Source: CAYGLV01 sp964351025
Lineage (GTDB): Bacteria > Actinomycetota > Thermoleophilia > Gaiellales > Gaiellaceae
Reading direction: 5' to 3'
DNA length: 19,267 bases
Assembly (NCBI GenBank): GCA_964351025.1
Contig: CAYGLV010000046.1
Span: 1 to 19,267, forward strand
The notes under the pieces: generated by a model
What the model saw: only the letters and a program-made list of their open reading frames with translations
What the model was told of the DNA's origin: nothing
Database searches by the model: none
Part shown: piece by piece, positions 1-7,212 of the stretch
Layout: the number at the start of each line of letters is the position of its first letter
How positions within the stretch are numbered: the stretch's first letter is position 1
Position numbers and translations under genes: made by a program

Positions 1-181
1 TTCCCCTGCAGGTTGCGGCAGGGCACGATGGACGCGGCGGGCTACTCTTCGGCCCCGGGCGCCGCAGCCTGTGGTCGTTCGCCCTCGAACGGCCCGCCTT
101 TCTCCCTGACGCGACGGGGTGGCCGCCCGCCGCCCCGTTTCGCGTCGCGGCCGCCGCCGGGTGAGCGTCGAGTTGCGCCCG

Positions 182-646
182 CTATTCGAGGACGGGCATG
201 CCGCCGGCGCCGCCCGGTGGAATGTCGTCGGCGCGCGCGCCGCCCCAGCCGAGCCGCTTGCCGGCGAGCTCGCAGCCGGGATTCCAGAGGGGCGTTGCCC
301 CGACGGCGAGGATGCCGTCGCCGATCACCCCGCGCAGCACGACCGGCACCGAGACTCCGCGGACGGCCATGCGTCCGAGCAGGTGCGGGTCGAGGCCGAC
401 GACACACAGAGCCGCGCCGGTGCAGGCGGCCGCGTCACAGAGCCGAGGCCCGGCGGGGAGCGCGAGCAGGTCGCCGGAAACGGCCAGCGACTCGTCGGAG
501 AGCACCGACACAGCCTGTGCGACGGGGACCACCGGCTCGGTCGCTGCCTGCGGCGCTCCGGCGAAGCCGACGACCACGACTGCGGTCACGAGCGCGAGCA
601 CTCCGACGAGCGCGTCGAACGGCGGTGGGTTGCGCTTCGTCCTCAT
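182..646 (-). CDS. Small secreted or membrane-anchored protein of unknown function
   Basis: A 154-residue protein that I do not recognise. Residues 1-6 are basic (MRTKRN) and residues 11-30 are a hydrophobic segment, followed by AAPQA-type small residues. This looks like a Sec signal peptide or a single membrane anchor. The exported part has four cysteines (C70, C75, C81, C125), which could form two disulfides, and is rich in Gly, Val and Ala with alternating hydrophobic residues suggesting beta strands. The gene is divergent from the FAD oxidoreductase, with 49 bp between the two starts. That spacer carries -10-like hexamers in both directions. No clear Shine-Dalgarno precedes the ATG. A real gene is likely from the signal peptide and reading-frame quality; no function can be assigned. 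Confidence 0.6.
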   Translation of the reverse strand: MRTKRNPPPFDALVGVLALVTAVVVVGFAGAPQAATEPVVPVAQAVSVLSDESLAVSGDLLALPAGPRLCDAAACTGAALCVVGLDPHLLGRMAVRGVSVPVVLRGVIGDGILAVGATPLWNPGCELAGKRLGWGGARADDIPPGGAGGMPVLE

Positions 647-683
647 GCGGACTGAGACGAGAGAAGCGGCCGGGAGTTGAGGC

Positions 684-689
684 TAAGCT
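684..689 (+). promoter_or_regulatory. -10-like hexamer TAAGCT for a leaderless start
   Basis: TAAGCT fits the actinobacterial TAnnnT -10 pattern. It ends exactly 6 nt before the GTG at 696, so transcription would begin at or beside the start codon. No convincing -35 is visible. The overlapping minus-strand hexamer TAGCCT (685-680) could serve the divergent gene. Confidence 0.4.
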
Positions 690-695
690 CGCGCC

Positions 696-1853
696 GTGCC
701 GAATGCACTTCCGAGCCGCGCCTCGGTCGTCGTCGCCGGCGGCGGAGTGACGGGCACGAGCATTGCCTTCCACCTCGCCGAGGCCGGGGTCGAGGATGTG
801 CTCCTGCTCGAACGCGCGGAGCTCGCGTCCGGCTCGACGAGCAAAGCGGCGGGAGGCGTGCGAACGCAGTTCTCCGACGAGCTGAACATCGCGCTCGCGC
901 TCCGTTCGCTCGAGGCGTTCGGTGCGTTCGGCGTACGCCCGGGGTGGGAGATCGATCTGCGCCGGGTCGGCTACCTCTTCCTGCTCGACGATCCCGGCGA
1001 CGTGGCGGCGTTCGAGTCCAGTGTGGCACTCCAGAACGGGCTCGGCGTCCCCAGCAGGCTCGTCGAGCCGGCCGAGGCGGCGAGCCTCTGCCCGCTCGCC
1101 GGGCTCGACGGCGTGCTTGCGGCGAGCTTCTGCGCGCTCGACGGGCACGCGAGCCCGGAGGCCGTTGTCCAGGGCTACGCGGCGGGCGCACGGGCCCACG
1201 GGGCGCGGATCGAGACCGGGTGCGAGGTGACCGCGATCGAGGCCGACGCCGGCGCCATCCGCCGCGTCGTGACGCCGCGCGGAACGGTCGAAACGGAGGT
1301 GGTCGTCTGCGCCGCCGGTGTCTGGTCGCCCCGTCTTGCGGCGACGGTCGGCGTCGAGCTACCCGTCATCCCGTACCTGCGTCAGGTCGGCTTCACAGGA
1401 CCCGCGGCAAGGCTGCCGGCGCACATCCCGCTCACGATCGACTTCTCGACCGGCTTCTACTTCCACCGCGAGGGCCCTGGACTGCTGTTCGGGATGGCCG
1501 ACAGCGATCAGCCGCCGGGCTTCGACGCCCCGAGCGAGCCCGCCTGGCTGGAGAAGGTGCTGGCGGTGGCCGAGCGGCGCGCGCCCGCGCTCGCCGACAT
1601 GGGACTCGCCGGCGGCTGGAAAGGCTACTACGAGGTGACCCCCGACCACAACGCGCTGATCGGCGAGGCGGAGGGAGTGGCGCGCTTCCTCTACGCGACC
1701 GGCTTCTCCGGGCACGGCTTCCTCCAGGCGCCGGCGGTCGGCGAGCTCGTGCGAGACCTCGTCCTCGGGCGGGAGCCGTTCGTGGACGTCGGGCCTTTGT
1801 CGGCCGCGCGGTTCGCCCGCGGCGAAGCGCGGCCCGAGCGCAACGTGATCTAG
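696..1853 (+). CDS. FAD-dependent oxidoreductase, DAO family (sarcosine oxidase beta / glycine oxidase-like)
   Basis: This 385-residue protein is of the D-amino-acid-oxidase (DAO) fold family, whose members oxidise amines, imino acids or 2-hydroxy acids. The N-terminal Rossmann motif AGGGVTG (residues 14-20) is followed by a ribose-binding acidic residue at the end of strand 2 (E39) and an S/G-rich stretch (GSTSKAAGG, 46-54) typical of FAD-pyrophosphate contacts. Near the C terminus, GWKGYYEVTPDHNALIG (P316, D317, H318, N319) and GFSGHGFLQAP match the conserved flavin-side motifs of sarcosine-oxidase-beta-like and dimethylglycine-dehydrogenase-like enzymes. Length is normal for a stand-alone DAO protein. 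The GTG start has no Shine-Dalgarno but lies 6 nt after a -10-like TAAGCT. It precedes the PLP and ThDP enzyme genes on the same strand, so the three may act on related substrates. The substrate cannot be read from the sequence. Confidence 0.88.
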   Translation: MPNALPSRASVVVAGGGVTGTSIAFHLAEAGVEDVLLLERAELASGSTSKAAGGVRTQFSDELNIALALRSLEAFGAFGVRPGWEIDLRRVGYLFLLDDPGDVAAFESSVALQNGLGVPSRLVEPAEAASLCPLAGLDGVLAASFCALDGHASPEAVVQGYAAGARAHGARIETGCEVTAIEADAGAIRRVVTPRGTVETEVVVCAAGVWSPRLAATVGVELPVIPYLRQVGFTGPAARLPAHIPLTIDFSTGFYFHREGPGLLFGMADSDQPPGFDAPSEPAWLEKVLAVAERRAPALADMGLAGGWKGYYEVTPDHNALIGEAEGVARFLYATGFSGHGFLQAPAVGELVRDLVLGREPFVDVGPLSAARFARGEARPERNVI

Positions 1854-1952
1854 CGGCCGATCTCGCTTTGACACCACGCTCCGTACTTTCCCCGTCAACA
1901 GGGCGGATCTTCCGCGATGCCGTGACTCCTTCCCCCCGCGAGAGTGGGCCGC

Positions 1953-3191
1953 ATGGACGTCCGCGAGGCGAGAGAGTGCTTCCCGGGGCTCGCCGGCAAG
2001 GTGTTCCTCGACGCCGCGTGCGTTAGCCTCGCCCCCAGACAGTCGGCGGAGGCGGTCGAGAGCTTTCTCTCGCGCGTGCTCACGTGCCCCGAGCGCGACT
2101 CCTCGTCCCACCACGTCGCCCTCGACGCGCTGCGCCGTCCTGCGTACGACGAGGCGGTCCGCCTGCTCGAGGCGCACGAAGACGAGATCGCGCTCGTCGA
2201 ATCCACGACCCACGGGCTGAACGTCGTGGCGCAGGCGATCCCGTTCCAGCCGACCGACAACGTCGTCATCTGCGACCTCGAGTTCCTGCAGACCGCCATT
2301 CCGTGGGTGAAGCTGCGCGACGAGGGCCGGATCGCCGAGGTGCGCATGGCTCGCAATGTGGACGGCGCGGTGCCCATCGAGGCGCTCGCCGCGCTCATCG
2401 ACGAGCACACGCGCGCTGTCGTCGTCAGCACCGTGCAGTGGTGCAACGGCTATCGGCTCGACCTCGCGGCGCTCTCCGCGCTCTGCCGCGAGCGCGGCGT
2501 CTTGCTCGTTGCGAATGCGATCCACCAGCTCGGAGCTGTCAAGCTCTCCGTCAGGGAGACCCCGGTCGACTTCCTCGTCGCGGGCGGGCACAAGTGGCTC
2601 AACTCGCCGCTCGGCTGCGGCCTGCTGTACGTCAACCGGGACGTGCTGCCGACGCTCCGGCAGTCGATGTGGGGCTACCTCGGCCTGGCCGAGCCGGACG
2701 GCGGCTGGCCGTGCTACTTCGGGACGCCTTCGATCACGCCGCTGCGCGCGTACGAGTTCCCACTCACCGCGAGGCGCTTCGAGCTGAACGGCACCGCGAA
2801 CTACCCAGGGGCGATCGCGCTCGGCGCCTCGCTCAAGCTCGTGAACGAGATCGGGATCGAGACGGTCACAGCGCGTGTGCTCGAGCTTTCGGCCAAGGCC
2901 TGGGACGGTCTCGCGGAGCTCGGCGTCCGTGTCGTCACACCGCGCGACCCGGCGACGCGCTCCGGGATCACGACCTTCCAGGTCTCCGACGAGCCCGGCG
3001 AGAACGAGGGGTTCCTCCAGAGACTGCTCGACGAGCGCATCTACGTGGCGATGCGCTACACGTCGGGCGTCGGTGGCATCCGGGTCTCGACCCACTACTT
3101 CAACAACGAGGAGGATCTGGACGCGCTCTTCGGAGCCGTGCGCCGCCTGCTGGACGGGCGGCGGCGTGTACCTTTAACCGCTCAGGAATGA
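1953..3191 (+). CDS. Class V aminotransferase-fold PLP enzyme with Asn replacing the usual PLP-binding Asp
   Basis: This 412-residue protein has the fold of NifS/IscS, kynureninase and isopenicillin-N epimerase. The Schiff-base lysine is K214 in AGGHKWLNSPLGCGLLYV. The N-terminal LDAACVSLAP matches the class V phosphate-binding entry loop, ESTTHGLN the PLP-phosphate region, and GGIRVSTHYFNNEEDLD the C-terminal RVS.H.YN motif. The family Asp that contacts the pyridine nitrogen normally sits 26 residues before the lysine. Here that position is N188, in VANAIHQLG. I chose ATG 1953 because GAGAG (1940-1944) lies 8 nt upstream; an in-frame GTG at 1944 would add three residues. The stop overlaps the next start (ATGA), implying translational coupling to the AceE-like gene. 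It could be a transaminase, lyase, desulfurase or epimerase. The Asn may alter the chemistry. Confidence 0.88.
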   Translation: MDVREARECFPGLAGKVFLDAACVSLAPRQSAEAVESFLSRVLTCPERDSSSHHVALDALRRPAYDEAVRLLEAHEDEIALVESTTHGLNVVAQAIPFQPTDNVVICDLEFLQTAIPWVKLRDEGRIAEVRMARNVDGAVPIEALAALIDEHTRAVVVSTVQWCNGYRLDLAALSALCRERGVLLVANAIHQLGAVKLSVRETPVDFLVAGGHKWLNSPLGCGLLYVNRDVLPTLRQSMWGYLGLAEPDGGWPCYFGTPSITPLRAYEFPLTARRFELNGTANYPGAIALGASLKLVNEIGIETVTARVLELSAKAWDGLAELGVRVVTPRDPATRSGITTFQVSDEPGENEGFLQRLLDERIYVAMRYTSGVGGIRVSTHYFNNEEDLDALFGAVRRLLDGRRRVPLTAQE

Positions 3192-5551
3192 GCGATACGG
3201 CGACTCCCGCAGCGCCTCCCGAGCCCCGAATCGACCTCGACGCGCTGGCGTCGGTCGCGCGGCGCGTGCTGTGGCTCGCCGTCCGGATCGTGGATCACGC
3301 GAACCGCGAGCGGCCGAAAGGCGACGAGCTGAAGGTCGGCGGTCACCAGGCCTCCTCCGCCTCGATGGTCGGTTTGATGACGGCGCTCTACTTTGCCGAC
3401 CTGCGCGCCGAGGATCGCGTCTCGGTCAAGCCGCACGCCTCACCGGTCCTGCATGCGATCGAGTACCTGCTCGGCCGGCTCGACCGCCGCTACCTGACCA
3501 CGCTGCGCGACTTCGGAGGCCTCCAGTCCTATCCGAGCCGCGCCAAGGACCCGTACCCCGTGGACTACTCGACCGGCTCCGTCGGCCTCGGCTCGGCGGC
3601 ACCCCTGTTCGGAGCGCTCGCCGATCGCTTCGTCGAGAGCCGTCTCGGAGCCTCGACCGGAGGCCGTTTCATCTCCCTGCTGGGCGATGCCGAGCTCGAC
3701 GAGGGCTCGATCTGGGAGGCTGTGCTCGAGCCCCTGACGCAGGACCTCGGTAACGCGCTCTGGGTCGTGGATCTCAACCGGCAGAGCCTCGATCGTGTCG
3801 TGCCGGTGCTGAAAGTGACCCAGGTGGAGACCTGGTTCCGGGCCGCGGGCTGGCAGGTGCTCGAGTGCAAGTACGGGCGGCTGCTGCGAGCCGCGTTCGA
3901 GCAGGAGGGCGGAGAGCTCCTGCGCAGACGGATCGACGAGATGCCCAACCAGCAGTACCAAGGCCTCTTCGGCGCGGATGAGGCCGTCGTCACCGAGACG
4001 CTCCTCAGCGGCCTCTCGCTCGGCGACCGGCGCGCGCTCGCCCGGCTGCTCTCCGGCTACGAGGGCAGCGTCGGGAGGCTGGTCAAGGACCTCGGCGGCC
4101 ACGACCTCGCCGACCTGCTCGACGCGTTCTCTGCCGCCCGGGCCGAGCCCGAGCGCCCGACCGTCCTCTTCGCGTACACGATCAAGGGGCACGGCCTGGC
4201 GATCGCAGGCCGGCCGATGAACCACTCCGCACTCCTGACAGGCGACCAGATCGAGGAGCTGCGGGTCGAAGTGGGCCTCACGCTCGAGACCGAGTGGGAC
4301 TCCTTCGGGCCCGACACGCCCGAGGGGCGCCTCTGCAGCGCCGCCGTCGAGCGGCTGACGCGCACGGAACGTCCGCCAAGGGCGCGGGTCGACGTGCCCG
4401 TCCGGCTGTCGGACGGCGATCCGGTCAAGACATCGACCCAGGAGGCGCTCGGCCGGCTGATTCTCGGTCTCTCCCGCGTCGAGGGGGTCGCCGAGCGGCT
4501 CGTGACCGTATCGCCGGACGTCTCCGTCTCCACGAATCTCGGCGGCTGGATCAACAAGGCCGGTGTCTGGGGTGCGAGCGAGGAGACGGTCTACGACGAG
4601 ATGGCGGACTCGCCCCTGCGCTGGCGCGTCGGCCCGAAGGGTCAGCACATCGAGCTCGGGATCTCCGAGATGAATCTCTTCCTTGCACTCGGCCAGCTCG
4701 GCATGGCCTGGGACTACCAGGGCGAGCAGCTCTTCCCGATCGGCACGCTTTACGACCCGTTCGTCGTTCGCGGGCTCGAAGGGCTCGTCTGGTCGGTCTA
4801 CAACGGCGCACGCTTCGTGGTGGCCGGCACGCCGGCCGGAATCAGCCTCTCGCGAGAGGGCGGCGCGCATCAGTCCACGATCACGCCGGGGATCGGAATC
4901 GAGACGCCGGGGATCCTCTACGCCGAGCCGGCCTTCGCGCGCGAGCTCGAGTGGCTCCTGCTGGACAGCCTGCGGCGCATGCAGGAGCCGGACGGCGAGG
5001 CGCTCTACCTGCGCCTCTCGACGAAGCCGGTCGAGCAGGCTCCGTTCACCGCCGCTGTCGAGCGGCGTGGTGAGGACGCGCTGCGCGGCGACATCGTCGC
5101 CGGCGGCTTCCGGCTTCGCGAGCCCGGCCCGGGCGACGACGCCGTCGTGCTCGCCACCTGCGGGGCGCTCGTGCCGGAGACGCTCGCCGCCGCAGAGCTG
5201 CTCGAGGCCGAGGAGGGCGTCGCAGCCACCGTGCTCTGTCTCTCTTCCCCGGATCGGCTGTACCGCGACTGGCGTGCGTCCCGGCTGGCGCCGCTGCGCG
5301 ACGGCGGCCATCCCGGGGACTGCCACCTGGGGCGGCTGGTCGAGCCCGGCGAGCGTGGCCGTCCCGTCGTGACCGTGATCGACGGCGCCTCGCACTCGCT
5401 CGCGTTTCTCGGCGCGGCGCTCGGTGTTCGCTGCGTCCCGCTCGGCGTCGATACCTTCGGCCAGACCGGCAGCTTGCCCGCGCTCTACGAAGCGTACGAT
5501 CTCTCGCCGGCCGCGATTGCCACGGCGGCGCTCGTCGCGCTCGAGCCTTAG
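3188..5551 (+). CDS. AceE-like thiamine-diphosphate enzyme (homodimeric pyruvate dehydrogenase E1 / transketolase superfamily)
   Basis: A 787-residue ThDP enzyme that aligns by eye along its whole length with homodimeric pyruvate dehydrogenase E1. HASPVLHAIEYLLGRL (H83) corresponds to the AceE HISPGVYARAFLEGRL region. The ThDP/Mg motif runs from GDAELDEGS (G166, D167) to VVDLNRQSLD (N197), the usual spacing of about 30 residues, and AceE has NCNLQRLD there. The pyrimidine domain begins near TSTQEALGRLI. E494 in ELGISEMN matches the cofactor-activating Glu of AceE's EGINELGA. The C-terminal domain ends with GVDTFGQTGSLPALYEAYDL, matching AceE's GTDGFGRSDSRENL. It is about 100 residues shorter than the E. 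coli protein (887). The ATG overlaps the upstream stop (ATGA). No E2 or E3 gene is in view, so it may partner with a distant complex or act alone on another 2-oxo acid. Confidence 0.87.
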   Translation: MSDTATPAAPPEPRIDLDALASVARRVLWLAVRIVDHANRERPKGDELKVGGHQASSASMVGLMTALYFADLRAEDRVSVKPHASPVLHAIEYLLGRLDRRYLTTLRDFGGLQSYPSRAKDPYPVDYSTGSVGLGSAAPLFGALADRFVESRLGASTGGRFISLLGDAELDEGSIWEAVLEPLTQDLGNALWVVDLNRQSLDRVVPVLKVTQVETWFRAAGWQVLECKYGRLLRAAFEQEGGELLRRRIDEMPNQQYQGLFGADEAVVTETLLSGLSLGDRRALARLLSGYEGSVGRLVKDLGGHDLADLLDAFSAARAEPERPTVLFAYTIKGHGLAIAGRPMNHSALLTGDQIEELRVEVGLTLETEWDSFGPDTPEGRLCSAAVERLTRTERPPRARVDVPVRLSDGDPVKTSTQEALGRLILGLSRVEGVAERLVTVSPDVSVSTNLGGWINKAGVWGASEETVYDEMADSPLRWRVGPKGQHIELGISEMNLFLALGQLGMAWDYQGEQLFPIGTLYDPFVVRGLEGLVWSVYNGARFVVAGTPAGISLSREGGAHQSTITPGIGIETPGILYAEPAFARELEWLLLDSLRRMQEPDGEALYLRLSTKPVEQAPFTAAVERRGEDALRGDIVAGGFRLREPGPGDDAVVLATCGALVPETLAAAELLEAEEGVAATVLCLSSPDRLYRDWRASRLAPLRDGGHPGDCHLGRLVEPGERGRPVVTVIDGASHSLAFLGAALGVRCVPLGVDTFGQTGSLPALYEAYDLSPAAIATAALVALEP

Positions 5552-5648
5552 CCGAATCAGTGGGTACACGCAGGGCCCCTCAGGGACAGCACGGATGCCT
5601 ACGCGCAGAACCGAACGGAGAATTCGTAGAAGCTCACAGCCAAGGGGG

Positions 5649-5654
5649 TAGGCT
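5649..5654 (+). promoter_or_regulatory. -10-like hexamer TAGGCT for a leaderless start
   Basis: TAGGCT ends exactly 6 nt before the ATG of the response regulator at 5661. This spacing predicts transcription starting at the initiation codon. A G-run (5644-5648) is the only other purine tract and is too far and too weak to be a good ribosome site. No clear -35 is seen. Confidence 0.42.
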
Positions 5655-5660
5655 GGTCTG

Positions 5661-6353
5661 ATGCGCATTCGCATCGTCGTGGTGGATGACTTCGGGGTCG
5701 TTCGGAACGGGCTCAGGCTGCTGCTCGACGCCGAGGCGGATATCGAGACCGTCGGCGAGGCGTCCGGCTTCCAGGAGGCCGTCACGAAGGTGCACGAGCT
5801 GCAGCCCGATGTCGTGCTGCTCGACCTGCTGATGAACGAGCGCGTGACGACCGACAGGATCCCGGAGCTGCGCGTCGCCGCACCGGGCGCTGCCGTGGTC
5901 GTCCTCTCTCCACTCGACGATCCCTGCCACGTGTGGGCCTCCTTCGAGGCCGGCGCCAGCGGCTACGTGCTCAAGGAGGCGGGCGCCGACAAGTTGCTCG
6001 ACGCCGTCCGTGCGGCTGCAGCAGGCTCCCGCTACCTCGACCCGGGGCTTGGGGCCCAGCTCGCCCTCACGGAGGAGAGACACGACGACGAGGAGTGTGC
6101 CGATCAGCTCTGCGGGCGCGAGCGCGAGATCGTGCGGCTGCTCTCGCTGGGCCACACCTGCGCTGAGATCGCGACCACACTCGGGCGGGCGCCAAGGACG
6201 ATCGAGCTGTACCGCTCGCGGATCACAGAGAAGCTCGGGCTCGAGACGCGGGCCGAGCTCGTGCGCTACGCGCTCGAGCACGGGCTGCTCGAGCCCGACG
6301 AAGGACAGCGCAGCGGCTCACATGCCGCTCCGGCCGTCCGGCGCCCGGCATAG
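5661..6353 (+). CDS. NarL/FixJ-family two-component response regulator, orphan
   Basis: This 230-residue protein has an N-terminal receiver domain (about 1-122) and a C-terminal LuxR-type helix-turn-helix (about 150-210). Receiver landmarks are the acidic pair D9-D10, phospho-acceptor D55 (VVLLDLLM), the Ser of VVVLSPLDD at the switch position, and the conserved Lys in SGYVLKEAG. The output domain reads LCGREREIVRLLSLGHTCAEIA, with a recognition helix around RAPRTIELYRSRITEKLGL. All key phosphorylation residues are kept, so it should be phosphorylated by a histidine kinase, but no kinase gene lies in the window. A 109-bp gap separates it from the AceE-like gene, and a -10-like hexamer suggests its own promoter. 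The cytochrome gene begins 34 bp downstream on the same strand and may be co-transcribed. A polar tail (about 215-230) follows the HTH. Confidence 0.9.
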   Translation: MRIRIVVVDDFGVVRNGLRLLLDAEADIETVGEASGFQEAVTKVHELQPDVVLLDLLMNERVTTDRIPELRVAAPGAAVVVLSPLDDPCHVWASFEAGASGYVLKEAGADKLLDAVRAAAAGSRYLDPGLGAQLALTEERHDDEECADQLCGREREIVRLLSLGHTCAEIATTLGRAPRTIELYRSRITEKLGLETRAELVRYALEHGLLEPDEGQRSGSHAAPAVRRPA

Positions 6354-6387
6354 CAGAGCGTTCTGCGACCGGCTACCGTGGAGCCGA

Positions 6388-7143
6388 GTGAAGCAGCCCC
6401 TGGTCCCGACGGCGGTAGCCCTTGCGGCGGTAGCCGCGGTCCTGTTCCTCGGCGACTCGGGGACGGCCGGCCGGGCGCAGCCGGCGGCAACGGCCGGCGA
6501 TCCGGCGCGCGGCGCGCTCGTGTGGCTGACGAGCGGCTGCGGCGCCTGCCATGCGTTCTCGAAGACGGGCTCCACCGGGGTGAAGGACTCGACGGCGCCG
6601 AACCTCGACCGCTACCTCGTCCCGCATGCGCGGCGCGTCAAGCTCCCCGTCGAGCTCTTCGTCTTCAGCCGCGTCTACTGGGGAGGCCGGGGGATGTCCG
6701 CCCAAGGCTGGGCGCTGAGCACGCAGGAGATCGACGATCTGGTCTCGTTTGTCGTCGGCAAGCCCTTTTCGGCTCCGTCCGAGGGGGTCGCCCGCGTGCG
6801 TCCGTTGCCCGTGCAACCGCCGCTTGTCACCGTGCGGGCTGCCACGGTCGCTCGCTGGGTGAAGGCCGAGCGCCTGCCACGGCGCGCCGCACAAGGGGCC
6901 GCGCTCTTCGCGAAGACGGGCTGCCTGAGCTGCCACACCTATCTGGACAGCGGGACCCGGCGCCTCCGGGCGCCCGACCTGGGGAGCATCGGCAGGACGG
7001 GAAGGAGCGCACGCTCCTTCCGGCGGTACGTGGCGAGGCCGTACGCGTCCGGCAACACCCTGATGCCCTCCTACGCCGATCTCGGCACGAGCGCTCTCGA
7101 CAGGATCGCCGCCTTCCTCGTGGCGTCGCGGGGACGGCGCTAG
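6388..7143 (+). CDS. Secreted diheme cytochrome c
   Basis: A 251-residue exported electron-transfer protein with two class I-like cytochrome c domains. Residues 1-30 form a signal peptide or membrane anchor (KQPLVPTAVALAAVAAVLFL). The first heme site is CGACH (C51, C54, H55) with M103 (GGRGMSAQGW) as the probable distal ligand. The second is CLSCH (C179, C182, H183) with M226 (NTLMPSYADL) as the probable ligand; this MPSY signature is typical of oxidase- and dehydrogenase-linked cytochromes. I chose GTG 6388 because GGAG (6380-6383) lies 4 nt upstream and the signal peptide begins directly after; longer in-frame extensions run into the response regulator gene. No partner oxidase or dehydrogenase is adjacent, so the redox partner is unknown. 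It ends before a strong hairpin shared with the convergent secreted-protein operon. Confidence 0.86.
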   Translation: MKQPLVPTAVALAAVAAVLFLGDSGTAGRAQPAATAGDPARGALVWLTSGCGACHAFSKTGSTGVKDSTAPNLDRYLVPHARRVKLPVELFVFSRVYWGGRGMSAQGWALSTQEIDDLVSFVVGKPFSAPSEGVARVRPLPVQPPLVTVRAATVARWVKAERLPRRAAQGAALFAKTGCLSCHTYLDSGTRRLRAPDLGSIGRTGRSARSFRRYVARPYASGNTLMPSYADLGTSALDRIAAFLVASRGRR

Positions 7144-7167
7144 CGGGAACGCGATGAGCGCTCGGGG

Positions 7168-7200
7168 CGGGGGAGGGGCGCGAGCGGCGCCCCTCCCCCG
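7168..7200. terminator. Perfect 14-bp GC hairpin between convergent genes
   Basis: The arms 7168-7181 (CGGGGGAGGGGCGC) and 7187-7200 (GCGCCCCTCCCCCG) are perfectly complementary around a 5-nt loop (GAGCG). It sits between the cytochrome stop and the stop of the minus-strand secreted protein. No T tract follows on either strand, so it is a GC-rich, probably bidirectional terminator. Confidence 0.75.
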
Positions 7201-7212
7201 CGAGCAGATGCG

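Noticed and set aside
42..407. Minus-strand frame of 121 codons at the left edge
   Set aside because: It overlaps the better-supported secreted protein at 182-646, has no signal, motif or ribosome site, and is Arg-rich like other shadow frames.
1868..1873. Perfect TTGACA before the PLP enzyme gene
   Set aside because: No TAnnnT lies 16-19 bp downstream; TACTTT at 1884 is only 10 bp away. It could be chance.
2084..3187. Long in-frame N-terminal extension ahead of the AceE-like protein (total 1155 residues)
   Set aside because: It is Arg/Ala-rich nonsense from the +1 frame of the PLP enzyme gene. AceE-like homology begins just after ATG 3188, which overlaps the upstream stop.
1359..5785. Very long open frames on the minus strand (1359-3095, 3440-5785)
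   Set aside because: They are antisense to well-supported enzymes. Such open frames are common in GC-rich DNA and show charged, motif-free translations.
6010..6387. Upstream extension of the cytochrome c frame through the response regulator gene
   Set aside because: The signal peptide begins at GTG 6388, and the upstream part is an off-frame reading of the regulator.
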